From Clostridia bacterium (lineage in GTDB: Bacteria; Bacillota_A; Clostridia; Oscillospirales; CAG-272), in assembly GCA_017542695.1 (NCBI GenBank), contig JAFXWT010000246.1, positions 1 to 9,071 on the forward strand: a DNA stretch of 9,071 nucleotides. Direction: 5' to 3'. The notes under the pieces are model-generated. The model had not been told where the DNA came from and did not search any database. It saw only the letters and a program-made list of their open reading frames with translations. A program made the position numbers and the translations under genes. This document shows positions 1 through 6,120 of the stretch, in pieces (position 1 is the first letter of the stretch; each line of letters starts with the position of its first letter).

Positions 1-200
1 GATTGACCTATCCCTTTCACGGGGAAAAGTGAATCCTTTCTTGACTGTATTCCTTTTTTTGCTGCCGGATTGGCACCGTTTTCGGCACCGGAAAAATAGA
101 TCGAGCGTTTTATTGTAATTGAAAACACCGAAGGTGCCAAAGTTATACGCACCACAACCACAATATATAGATTTTAATGTTGTAAATCTATCTATATATT
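1..200. other. AT-rich left flank without a recognisable gene
   Basis: No reading frame here has a start, a plausible length and a recognisable product. All three forward frames carry stops within the first 120 bases. One reverse frame stays open towards the left edge but shows no recognisable motif. The 7-mer GGCACCG occurs twice in direct orientation (72-78 and 84-90), and its inverted core GGTGCC lies at 133-138 next to a small CACC-GAA-GGTG hairpin. If the tRNA fragment to the right is an attachment site, this stretch would be the terminal segment of the integrated element, where integrase arm sites are expected. That last step is inference. Confidence 0.4.
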
Positions 201-203
201 GTG
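159..203. repeat. 14-bp perfect inverted repeat beside the tRNA fragment
   Basis: CACAATATATAGAT at 159-172 is the exact reverse complement of 190-203, separated by 17 bases. A competing inner pairing (AGATTT at 169-174 with AAATCT at 184-189) is also possible. The arms are very AT-rich and there is no trailing T-run, so it is not a typical intrinsic terminator. It abuts the tRNA-like sequence and could be a recombinase or accessory-protein site of an element end, or the extruding hairpin of a small repeat. The function is unknown; the repeat itself is certain. Confidence 0.7.
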
Positions 204-278
204 CTCTTAGCTCAATCCGACTGCTTGGCATATCTCCTAAGCGAAAGGCCAGCGGTTCGAATCCGCTCGGGGACGCCA
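201..278 (+). pseudogene. tRNA-Arg(CCU) 3' half; candidate attachment site or pseudo-tRNA
   Basis: The 3' half is a clean tRNA. It has an anticodon loop CTCCTAA (234-240, anticodon CCT, arginine) and a T arm with stem AGCGG/CCGCT (251-255/263-267) and loop TTCGAAT. The 3' acceptor strand is CGGGGAC (268-274), followed by discriminator G and encoded CCA (276-278). The 5' half does not match it. The expected 5' acceptor strand is GTCCCCG but the sequence reads GTGCTCT. The D stem GCTC (210-213) has no partner, and CATAT (229-233) does not pair with GCGAA (241-245). A box-A-like TAGCTCA and a near-normal length remain. Tyrosine-recombinase elements often integrate in the anticodon loop or T arm and leave only the 3' half at their distal end. 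That fits, with the element to the left and the host tRNA terminator to the right. A degenerate tRNA is the alternative. Confidence 0.65.
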
Positions 279-284
279 CAAAAG

Positions 285-321
285 AAACGCAATTTGTCTA
301 CCACGACAGATTGCGTTTTTT
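285..321 (+). terminator. Intrinsic terminator after the tRNA fragment
   Basis: AACGCAATTTGTC (286-298) pairs with 305-317 over 13 bp, including one G-U, around a 6-base loop. A T-run to 321 follows directly. It lies 7 bases after the CCA end, where a native tRNA terminator is expected, which supports reading the right flank as original chromosome. Confidence 0.8.
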
Positions 322-322
322 G

Positions 323-340
323 CGCCCTTTGGGCGTTTTT
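323..340 (+). terminator. Small second hairpin with T-run
   Basis: CGCCC (323-327), loop TTT, GGGCG (331-335), then five Ts. It follows the first terminator directly, so it may act as a tandem back-up. The stem is short, so the call is weaker than for its neighbour. Confidence 0.5.
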
Positions 341-366
341 CGCGGTTTTTCAGGGTTTTTGAGGTT

Positions 367-416
367 AAAATCGGGCTTCGAAACAGCGGTGATGCTGTCC
401 CGAAGCCCGATTTTTT
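367..416. terminator. Strong two-tier hairpin terminator
   Basis: AAAATCGGGCTTCG (367-380) pairs perfectly with 401-414. Inside it ACAGC (383-387) pairs with GCTGT (394-398) around a 6-base loop. The 3' side ends in a T-run (411-416) and the 5' side begins with an A-run, so it could stop transcription from either direction. It separates the tRNA region from the promoter at 557. Confidence 0.75.
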
Positions 417-556
417 CATTTCAGGCAGCGAAAACGGGCAAAAATGCTGGTGTACTTTTTGCGTTTCTTTACGCTGCAAAGAACAGCAAAAAGGGACGGG
501 ATGGGGGGATTTGAACGTTAAATAATGCAGATAATTGACTTTTTGTTCAAAACCCA
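417..556. other. Intergenic spacer
   Basis: No gene is recognisable. GCAAAAA occurs at 438-444 and 486-492, and its complement TTTTTGC lies between them at 456-462, so either copy could pair with it. An imperfect direct repeat (ATAATTGACTTT at 532-543, ATAATAGACTTT at 565-576) spans into the promoter and may reflect local duplication. Confidence 0.4.
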
Positions 557-585
557 TTGACAAATAATAGACTTTGTATTATAAT
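557..585 (+). promoter_or_regulatory. Consensus vegetative promoter
   Basis: The -35 element TTGACA (557-562) and -10 element TATAAT (580-585) both match the primary-sigma consensus exactly, with the optimal 17-bp spacing. The predicted start site, around 592, falls inside the palindrome at 587-602. A promoter this strong probably needs repression, and the operator is placed to give it. It should drive the ZIP gene and perhaps, by readthrough, the downstream operon. Confidence 0.88.
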
Positions 586-586
586 A

Positions 587-602
587 GTTAGCGGTGGCTA
601 AC
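587..602. promoter_or_regulatory. Operator 1, palindrome GTTAGC-N4-GCTAAC
   Basis: GTTAGC at 587-592 and GCTAAC at 597-602 form a perfect 6+6 palindrome with spacer GGTG. It starts one base after the -10 box and covers the predicted start site, a position where a bound dimeric repressor blocks transcription. The same half-sites recur at 663 and 999. The TTAGC/GCTAA half-sites and the metal-protein context suggest a DtxR/MntR-like metalloregulator. The regulator class is inferred. Confidence 0.8.
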
Positions 603-662
603 TGTCATAATTCACCAAACAACAGATTAGGAGAGTTATTCTCTTTATTTTTTGAGGTATTA
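603..662 (+). other. Leader of the ZIP transcript
   Basis: This is a short AT-rich untranslated leader. AGGAGAG (629-635) can pair weakly with CTCTTT (641-646) over a TTATT loop, followed by a T-rich run, so weak attenuation is conceivable. The nearest purine-rich stretch, GAGG at 654-657, is about 21 bases before the ZIP ATG, too far for a normal ribosome-binding site. Operator 2 occupies the position where one would lie. Confidence 0.35.
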
Positions 663-678
663 GTTAGCAACGGCTAAC
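663..678. promoter_or_regulatory. Operator 2, palindrome GTTAGC-N4-GCTAAC
   Basis: The half-sites are identical to operator 1, with spacer AACG, and the palindrome ends directly against the ZIP start codon (679). Bound here, a repressor would be a roadblock about 70 bases into the transcript or would pair with operator 1 by looping. As RNA the palindrome could also form a small hairpin over the translation start. Confidence 0.78.
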
Positions 679-950
679 ATGAAATTATCAATGTGGCTGA
701 AAGTGACAGAGGGGATAGCGATCCCGTTCATAGGCACGGCTCTGGGCTCCGCGTGCGTGTTCTTTATGAAAAAACAGCTGAGCCGCTCGTTGCAGCGGGC
801 GCTTACCGGCTTTGCGGGCGGCGTGATGGTCGCGGCATCGTGGAGGAACTGATCCCCGAAATGTCGGCGGGAGAGCATTCGAATATCGGCGTGGTGATGT
901 TCGCGCTCGGCTTTACTGTCATGATGGCGCTCGACGTGGCGCTCGGATAA
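679..950 (+). pseudogene. ZIP-family metal transporter, internally deleted and frameshifted
   Basis: ZIP proteins carry zinc, iron or manganese across the membrane. From ATG 679 the frame reads a ZIP N-terminus, with FIGTALGSACVFFMKKQ then LTGFAGGVMVAAS, and stops at 850-852 after 57 residues. The typical ZIP C-terminus, with VEELIPEMS, GEHSNIG and LDVALG, continues in another frame to TAA 948-950. The switch is at about 831-842. An intact family member is roughly 250-270 residues; here about 93 codons remain, so the central helices, including the usual metal-binding helices 4 and 5, are gone. This is what a deletion of roughly 160-170 codons with loss of frame would give. ATG 691 is an alternative in-frame start. 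The two conserved ends make identification firm. A sequencing or assembly error could cause a frameshift but not so large a loss, except by misjoining. Confidence 0.85.
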
Positions 951-960
951 AAACAAAAAC

Positions 961-988
961 AAAATCGGGGCGGCAAGCCCTTGATTTT
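961..988. terminator. Hairpin after the ZIP remnant
   Basis: AAAATC (961-966) pairs with GATTTT (983-988), and GGGC (968-971) pairs with GCCC (977-980) around a 5-base loop, with a small asymmetry between the two stems. A-run and T-run flanks resemble a bidirectional intrinsic terminator, but the T-run is short. If active, it separates the ZIP transcript from the HMA-ABC operon. Confidence 0.5.
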
Positions 989-998
989 AACGCATACG

Positions 999-1014
999 GT
1001 TAGCCAATGCTAAC
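999..1014. promoter_or_regulatory. Operator 3, palindrome GTTAGC-N4-GCTAAC
   Basis: This is a third copy with the same half-sites, spacer CAAT, and one extra matching base pair outside (G998/C1015). It sits immediately before the ribosome-binding site of the HMA gene. Its presence implies that the HMA-ABC operon is controlled by the same regulator. No convincing -35/-10 pair is visible just upstream. Confidence 0.78.
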
Positions 1015-1028
1015 CAAAGGAGGACAAT

Positions 1029-1280
1029 ATGAAAGAGATCACGGTGAAAATCGACGGAATGATGTGCGGTATGTGCGAGGCGCATATCTGCGACACGATA
1101 AGAAGGGCTTTTCCCGACGCGAAAAAGGTGTCTGCTTCAAGGAAAAGCGGTGAAGCGACGTTTTTATACGACGGCGTCCCCGACGAAGAAGCGCTGAAAA
1201 AGGCGATCACAGATACGGGTTACACTTTCGTTTCCGTTTCGTCCGAGGAATACAAAAAGCGCGGTCTGTTCGGCAGATAA
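1029..1280 (+). CDS. Small HMA-domain heavy-metal-binding protein
   Basis: This 83-residue cytoplasmic protein is essentially one heavy-metal-associated (ferredoxin-like) domain. The metal-binding loop GMMCGMCEAH occupies residues 10-19, with cysteines 13 and 16 as the expected ligands. It differs from the classic GMTCxxC loop by Met for Thr, and adjacent E17 and H19 could widen the coordination. The second half (residues 50-72) has the expected helix and the GYTFVSVSS strand. HMA proteins of this size act as chaperones or buffers for copper, zinc or other soft metals. ATG 1029 is preceded by a strong AAAGGAGG (1016-1023). It is the first intact gene of the operon, behind operator 3. No P-type ATPase is nearby, so its partner is not evident; metal identity is not determinable from sequence. 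Confidence 0.9.
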   Translation: MKEITVKIDGMMCGMCEAHICDTIRRAFPDAKKVSASRKSGEATFLYDGVPDEEALKKAITDTGYTFVSVSSEEYKKRGLFGR

Positions 1281-1293
1281 GGAGGAAGGCGGT

Positions 1294-1992
1294 ATGTTCA
1301 TCGAGATCAAAGGCGCGAAAAAGCAGTACGGTACGGGAGAAGCGGCGGTTTTCGCCCTCGACGGCGTTGACTTTTCGCTTGAAAAAGGAAAGATCTGCGT
1401 CATTCTCGGCCCGTCCGGATCCGGAAAAAGCACGCTGCTGAATATGATCGGCGGTCTTGATTCGCTCGACTCGGGCGAGATCACCGTCGATGGGAAAAAG
1501 ATCACCGGGCTTTCAAAGAAAGCGCTGACCGCTTACCGAAAGCAGAACGTCGGTTTTATCTTCCAGTTTTACAACCTGATTCCCGATCTGACGGTCGAGG
1601 AAAACGTGCAGGTCGTATCGGAGATCGCCGCAGATCCGCTCGATATGGATGAGATACTGACCGCGCTCGATATCGAAAAGTACCGTTACCGCTTCCCCCG
1701 CGAGCTTTCGGGCGGTCAGCAGCAGCGAGTCGCCATTGCCCGCGCTATGGTCAAAAACCCGAAGCTACTGCTCTGCGACGAGCTGACCGGCGCGCTCGAT
1801 ACGAGATCGTCCCGTTCGGTGCTGAAATTCATCGAAAAGATCAACCGCGGGTACGGCACGACGACTCTGATCATCACGCACAACGAGTCGATAGCGGACC
1901 TTGCCGATACCGTTGTGCGCATCCGCGACGGAAAGATCGCCTCTGTCACTGAAAACGCAAAAAAACGGACCGCCGACGAGATAGAACTGTGA
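1294..1992 (+). CDS. ABC transporter ATP-binding protein, LolD/MacB type
   Basis: A 232-residue nucleotide-binding subunit that powers the FtsX-type permease encoded next. The motifs are complete: Walker A GPSGSGKST (39-47), Q-loop Q91 in FQFYNL, signature LSGGQQQR (138-145), Walker B KLLLCDE ending in catalytic E163, D-loop ALD, and switch H196 in ITHNE. Length and motif style match LolD, MacB and YknY ATPases. These serve mechanotransmitting ABC systems that extrude peptides, drugs or lipids rather than import nutrients. ELTGALD replaces the common EPTG(A/N)LD. AAGGAGG at 1279-1285, overlapping the HMA stop codon, sets the start at 1294. The permease starts 7 bases after the stop, so the two are surely co-translated. 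Confidence 0.95.
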   Translation: MFIEIKGAKKQYGTGEAAVFALDGVDFSLEKGKICVILGPSGSGKSTLLNMIGGLDSLDSGEITVDGKKITGLSKKALTAYRKQNVGFIFQFYNLIPDLTVEENVQVVSEIAADPLDMDEILTALDIEKYRYRFPRELSGGQQQRVAIARAMVKNPKLLLCDELTGALDTRSSRSVLKFIEKINRGYGTTTLIITHNESIADLADTVVRIRDGKIASVTENAKKRTADEIEL

Positions 1993-1999
1993 GGCGCCT

Positions 2000-4225
2000 A
2001 TGAAACTGAACAAGAGATACGTCCGCAGTATCAAAGCCAATCTCCCGTGTTATATCGCCGCGTCGGTACTGACGATGGTGACGCTTCTGATGTTCTACCT
2101 TTTCTATATCGCGGGTACGGGCATCAACGCATACGGAGACGAATTCTTCTCAAAAAACAAGCTTGAGAGCGCAACGTTTTCAACGTACAAGGAGATACCG
2201 GACGAAGAACTGTCGGCGCTTGAAAGCAAATACGGCGGTACGCTTGAAAAGGAGCGTTTCGCCGGGGTCGACGACGGCGACGTGCGCGTCCGCGTTTTTG
2301 CTCCGAACAAAAAGATCGATCTGTACGAGATACAGGACGGACGTGATCTGAGGTCGGACGGCGAAGTCCTGATCTCAGCGGGATACGCGGTCGAAAACGG
2401 CGTGAAACCCGGCGATAGAATAAAGATAGGCGGTAAAGAATATACCGTCGCGGGAACGTTTCTGCGACCGGATTACCTCTATATGGTCGAAAACGAGTCG
2501 GACGATTACAAAAACGTGACGTCGTTCTTTCTCGCTTATATGACAAAAAACGAGTTTGCCTCGCGTTTCGGCGGCGGAAGTATCAACAACAAAGTAATAT
2601 ACGGTGCGGGTACTGATGAAACCGCTTTCCGCAAACAGGTCAACGAAGATTATTTCATGTCCGGTTATCTCGCGGCGGCGAACAACAAGCGCGTCACCTT
2701 CGTCCACGAACAGGCGGACATGTTCCTTATGTCCTCCTGGTTCATCCTTGTGATCTTCCCACTGCTCACCGTAGCGCTCGTTTGCATCCTGCTCGGCCGC
2801 CGCATCCGCGCTGAACAGAAGCTGATCGGCACACTTTCGGCGCTCGGGTATAAAAAATCGAAGCTGATGCGCCATTACAGTCTGTTCGCGCTGATCCCGG
2901 GCGTTATCGGAGGACTTCTGACCTCCGTTGCCGCGCTGATCCTGTCAACGCCGTTCGGCTCGCTCGGGCTTGCCGATTATGAGCCGATGAAGCCGGAGTT
3001 TCATCTGCCGGTATGGGTCGCTGTCGCAGGCGTCGTCATCCCGGCTCTGATCTACTACTTCGCCGCCATGCTCCGCGTTCGCAGATTGCTTTCCGAAGAT
3101 ACGGTCAAGCTGCTTGCCGGACAGGTCGGAAATGATGCGAAGAGCCGAAAGATACTTTCCCGTAAAAAAGCGCCGATCAAACGAAAGTTCGCTGTCAGGC
3201 AGCTGATCGGAAGTCCCGGGAGGAGCTTCGTGATCTTCCTCGGTATCTTCCTCGGAGCTATGATCGTCGCGTTCGCGTTTTCGTTCATCGATTCCGTGAA
3301 AGCGGTGGGCGTGCAGGCGCACGGCGAGTTCGGCAGCTTCAAATACGAATACGTTCTGAATACGCTCAAAGACGGCAAGCCCGAAGACGGCGAGGCCGTG
3401 TTCGTGCTGCCTTACGAGGATAAAGAAGCGCGCCGCTTCACGCTGATGGGAATGGACGGCGACGCCGTGCTTTGGAACAGAAAACTGACAAGCGGCGAGA
3501 CCGCCGACACCGAAAACGGCTTTTATATCACCACTCTTTTTGAAGAGATATTCGGCGTTCATAAGGGCGACTCCTTCACCTTCCGCAGCATAGCAACACT
3601 TGAGGAAAAGACCGTCAGGATCGACGGCGTGATCAAAAACGGATATCAGAGCTATATCCTCACCTCTCGCGAAAAGGCGGCAGAGATCGCGGGCGTGGAG
3701 GGCGAGCATTATAACGCCGTTCTTTCGGACAAAGCCCTCGGCTATAAGAGCGACGAGGTGACCGAGATCATTTCCGACAAGACTTACGAAACGCAGATGG
3801 ACAATATGATGACCGCCATGGGCGGACTGATCTACGCGTTTATGATCATCGGTATGATCGTCTGTATCGCCTCGCTTTACGCCACGATCAACACGGTGAT
3901 CGCGGAAAACAGCCATAATATCTCGATGCTGAAGGTGCTGGGCTATGAGAACAGGCGGATCAATTCAATGATCCTCTCGTCCAATCACCTGCTTCTGATC
4001 CCCGGGATCGCGCTCGGTATTGCCGCCGCGTACGGCGTTATGGCGTGGTACTGTGCGCAGTTCGTGGAGGTGGAAAGCATCATCATCCCGGCGACGCTTT
4101 ATCCGCAAAGCATCCTATATACGGCGCTCATCACATCCGCAAGCTATATCATCTCGCTCCTGCTCCTTCGCCGCAAGGTCGACCGCACCGATATGATCGC
4201 GGCGCTCAAGGACGGACGCGAATAG
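2000..4225 (+). CDS. FtsX/MacB-family ABC transporter permease
   Basis: A 741-residue membrane partner of the preceding ATPase. About eight membrane segments can be seen, near residues 17-38, 245-267, 293-316, 337-360, 409-431, 607-630, 660-682 and 703-725. Large extracellular domains lie between segments 1 and 2 (about 40-244) and between 5 and 6 (about 432-606). This is a duplicated MacB-PCD plus FtsX arrangement. Each FtsX module carries the cytoplasmic coupling motif: TLSALGYKKSKL (278-289) and MLKVLGYENRRI (643-654). Such single-chain, two-module permeases are typical of Gram-positive bacteria and work as dimers or monomers with LolD-like ATPases. The start has only a weak GAGGCG site, suggesting coupling to the ATPase. 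No MacA-like adaptor is present. The substrate is unknown. Confidence 0.92.
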   Translation: MKLNKRYVRSIKANLPCYIAASVLTMVTLLMFYLFYIAGTGINAYGDEFFSKNKLESATFSTYKEIPDEELSALESKYGGTLEKERFAGVDDGDVRVRVFAPNKKIDLYEIQDGRDLRSDGEVLISAGYAVENGVKPGDRIKIGGKEYTVAGTFLRPDYLYMVENESDDYKNVTSFFLAYMTKNEFASRFGGGSINNKVIYGAGTDETAFRKQVNEDYFMSGYLAAANNKRVTFVHEQADMFLMSSWFILVIFPLLTVALVCILLGRRIRAEQKLIGTLSALGYKKSKLMRHYSLFALIPGVIGGLLTSVAALILSTPFGSLGLADYEPMKPEFHLPVWVAVAGVVIPALIYYFAAMLRVRRLLSEDTVKLLAGQVGNDAKSRKILSRKKAPIKRKFAVRQLIGSPGRSFVIFLGIFLGAMIVAFAFSFIDSVKAVGVQAHGEFGSFKYEYVLNTLKDGKPEDGEAVFVLPYEDKEARRFTLMGMDGDAVLWNRKLTSGETADTENGFYITTLFEEIFGVHKGDSFTFRSIATLEEKTVRIDGVIKNGYQSYILTSREKAAEIAGVEGEHYNAVLSDKALGYKSDEVTEIISDKTYETQMDNMMTAMGGLIYAFMIIGMIVCIASLYATINTVIAENSHNISMLKVLGYENRRINSMILSSNHLLLIPGIALGIAAAYGVMAWYCAQFVEVESIIIPATLYPQSILYTALITSASYIISLLLLRRKVDRTDMIAALKDGRE

Positions 4226-4316
4226 AAAAGGAGAAGCAATGAGATCGGGTTTATGAAAAGCCCGGACGCTAATATAGAAAAACCGTTTCATTGTTATCGG
4301 AAAGGGGAACTGAAAT
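4226..4316 (+). other. Spacer with a strong RBS and mini-ORF before the exporter genes
   Basis: This 91-base gap is the longest within the operon. It begins with a good ribosome-binding site (AAAGGAGAAG, 4227-4236) and ATG 4239, but that frame codes only for MRSGL before TGA 4254-4256. An ATG overlapping this stop (4253) opens a 28-residue frame that runs past the exporter start to 4339 and shows no family resemblance. A bulged CGGGTTT/AAAGCCCG hairpin (4246-4263) lies in between, without a T-run. The spacer may be a remnant of a lost gene start or a short regulatory upstream ORF; nothing favours a functional peptide. The exporter has its own AAAGGGG site at 4301-4307. Confidence 0.4.
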
Positions 4317-6119
4317 ATGAAACAAAAAAAGCAAAATGAGATCGGCGTACTTCTCGGCTACGCCGGAAAGTACAGGGCGCTGACGTTTTTGGGGATGTTC
4401 CTTTCGGCAGTCGCCATGATCATGGGTATGGCTCCTTACGTCTGTATCTGGCTGGCGGCGCGGGATCTGATCCGCGTCGCTCCGGACTGGACGGAGGCGA
4501 CAGAGATCGCAAAATACGGCTGGGCGGCGTTCGCATTTGCCTTTGGAGGCATCATCGTATATTTCGCCGCATTGATGTGCACGCACTTATCGGCGTTCCG
4601 TACCGCCGCGAACATCAGAAAGAGGGGCGTCGCGCATTTGATGAAAACGCCTCTCGGCTTCTTTGACAACAACGCCTCGGGACTGCTTCGCAACCGTCTG
4701 GACGGGGGCGCCGCGGAGACCGAAACGCTGCTCGCGCACAACCTCGCCGACATCGTCGGCACGGCGGCCATGTTTGTCGGAATGCTCGTTTTAATGTTCG
4801 TATTCGACTGGCGTATGGGCGCGGCGTGTCTTGTCGCCGCCGTGATATCCGTTCTCGCCATGTTCGCGATGATGGGCGGCAAGAACGCAAAGCTGATGAT
4901 GGAATATCAGCAGGCGCAGGACGTGATGAGCAAAGCAGGCACGGAATACGTGCGCGGCATTCCCGTCGTCAAGGTCTTTCAGCAGACGGTGTACTCCTTC
5001 AAGGCGTTCAAAGCGGCGATAGAGGATTACAGCGCCAAAGCGGAAAAATACACCGGAGGCGTGTGCCGCGTGCCTCAGTCAGTCAACCTGACCGCAACGG
5101 AGGGCGTCTTCATCTTTCTCGTCCCCGCGGTGCTTCTGATCGCGCCGTCCGCTCTTTCTGCAGGAAACTTTGCCGGATTCATCACGAATTTCGCGTTCTA
5201 CGCGGTGTTCTCGGCGATCGTTTCCACGGCGCTGGCGAGGATCATGTTCGCCGTGTCGGGTACGATGCTGGCAAAGACAGCGCTCAGTCGCATAAATACC
5301 GTAATGGACGCGCCGACGCTTGAGATAACGGATGATCCGCAGGCGCCGAAGGACAACGGCGTGGAGTTCAAAGACGTTACCTTTACTTACGACGGCGCGG
5401 AACTTCCGGCGCTCGAGCACGTTTCGTTCAAGGTCCTGCCCGGTCAGACGGTCGCGCTCGTCGGTCCGTCCGGCGGCGGTAAAACGACGGCGGCGAGCTT
5501 AATACCGCGCTTCTGGGACGTTTCTTCCGGCGAGGTCCTTGTCGGCGGCGTCAACGTGAAGGATATCGATCCGCACGTACTGATGGATAAAGTCGCGTTC
5601 GTCTTCCAGAACACCCGCCTTTTCAAGACCTCGATCCTTGAAAACGTGCGCACCGCGCGTCCGGACGCATCGCGTGAGGAAGTCCTCTCGGCGCTTCACG
5701 CCGCGCAGTGCGACGATATTATAGAAAAGCTCCCGAACGGAATAGATACTCTGATCGGCTCGGATGGAACGTATCTTTCGGGAGGCGAACAGCAGCGCGT
5801 GGCGCTTGCCCGTGCGATCCTGAAAAACGCCCCTGTCATCGTGCTTGACGAGGCGACGGCGTTCGCCGATCCCGAAAACGAGGCGCTGATCCAAAAGGCG
5901 CTGAGAACCTTGACCGAGGGACGCACGGTCATCATGATCGCGCACCGGCTCTCGACCGTAGTCGGAGCCGACAGGATCGTTGTCCTTGAGGGCGGGAAAG
6001 TCATCGAAGAAGGCACGCACGATGAGCTTGCCAAAGGCGGCGGACTGTACGAGAGAATGTGGAAGGAATACAATCAGGCGGTCAAATGGAAGATCGCTTC
6101 CGTAAAGGAGGGCGCTTGA
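4317..6119 (+). CDS. ABC half-transporter (membrane plus ATPase), first of a pair
   Basis: A 600-residue fused half-transporter. Residues 1-330 hold about six membrane helices (near 22-45, 70-92, 145-164, 166-187, 260-283, 287-312). Residues 348-585 are the ATPase: Walker A GPSGGGKT (383-390), Q431, signature LSGGEQQR (487-494), Walker B VIVLDE with D511 and catalytic E512, and H543. The D-loop reads FADPEN instead of S-A/L-L-D. As I recall, the ATAFADPEN form occurs in the YbtP/IrtA-like branch of type IV ABC systems, which includes siderophore importers built on an exporter fold. That would fit a metal-controlled operon, but multidrug-type export is equally possible. The following gene encodes the likely heterodimer partner. 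ATG 4317 is backed by AAAGGGG with 9 bases of spacing. Confidence 0.93.
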   Translation: MKQKKQNEIGVLLGYAGKYRALTFLGMFLSAVAMIMGMAPYVCIWLAARDLIRVAPDWTEATEIAKYGWAAFAFAFGGIIVYFAALMCTHLSAFRTAANIRKRGVAHLMKTPLGFFDNNASGLLRNRLDGGAAETETLLAHNLADIVGTAAMFVGMLVLMFVFDWRMGAACLVAAVISVLAMFAMMGGKNAKLMMEYQQAQDVMSKAGTEYVRGIPVVKVFQQTVYSFKAFKAAIEDYSAKAEKYTGGVCRVPQSVNLTATEGVFIFLVPAVLLIAPSALSAGNFAGFITNFAFYAVFSAIVSTALARIMFAVSGTMLAKTALSRINTVMDAPTLEITDDPQAPKDNGVEFKDVTFTYDGAELPALEHVSFKVLPGQTVALVGPSGGGKTTAASLIPRFWDVSSGEVLVGGVNVKDIDPHVLMDKVAFVFQNTRLFKTSILENVRTARPDASREEVLSALHAAQCDDIIEKLPNGIDTLIGSDGTYLSGGEQQRVALARAILKNAPVIVLDEATAFADPENEALIQKALRTLTEGRTVIMIAHRLSTVVGADRIVVLEGGKVIEEGTHDELAKGGGLYERMWKEYNQAVKWKIASVKEGA

Positions 6120-6120
6120 A

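Noticed and set aside
1..120. Possible C-terminal end of an integrase gene near the attachment site
   Set aside because: Translations of all six frames show no recombinase motif, and the forward frames are interrupted. The idea rests only on position.
367..492. Repeated hairpins considered as a CRISPR or REP-type array
   Set aside because: The hairpins differ in sequence and spacing; there is no repeat-spacer periodicity.
119..514. Open frame of 131 codons on the + strand over the tRNA fragment and terminators
   Set aside because: It runs through the tRNA 3' half and three hairpins, lacks an RBS, and its product has no domain character.
497..520. Antisense tRNA-like sequence (GGGGGATTTGAAC resembles a reversed T loop)
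   Set aside because: The flanking bases cannot form a T stem or acceptor stem, so it is not a second tRNA or attachment site.
237..563. Open frame of 108 codons on the - strand ending in RADSNRWPFA
   Set aside because: That ending is the usual antisense translation of a tRNA T arm, a common false annotation.
693..950. Single 85-codon frame on the + strand
   Set aside because: Only its last part (from about 837) is real ZIP sequence. The first part is a wrong-frame reading of the ZIP N-terminus, so the region is treated as one broken gene from 679.
2945..3916. Long - strand frame of 323 codons inside the permease gene
   Set aside because: Antisense shadow of a GC-rich gene: the product is rich in H, D, R and E without domains, and the + strand gene is convincing.
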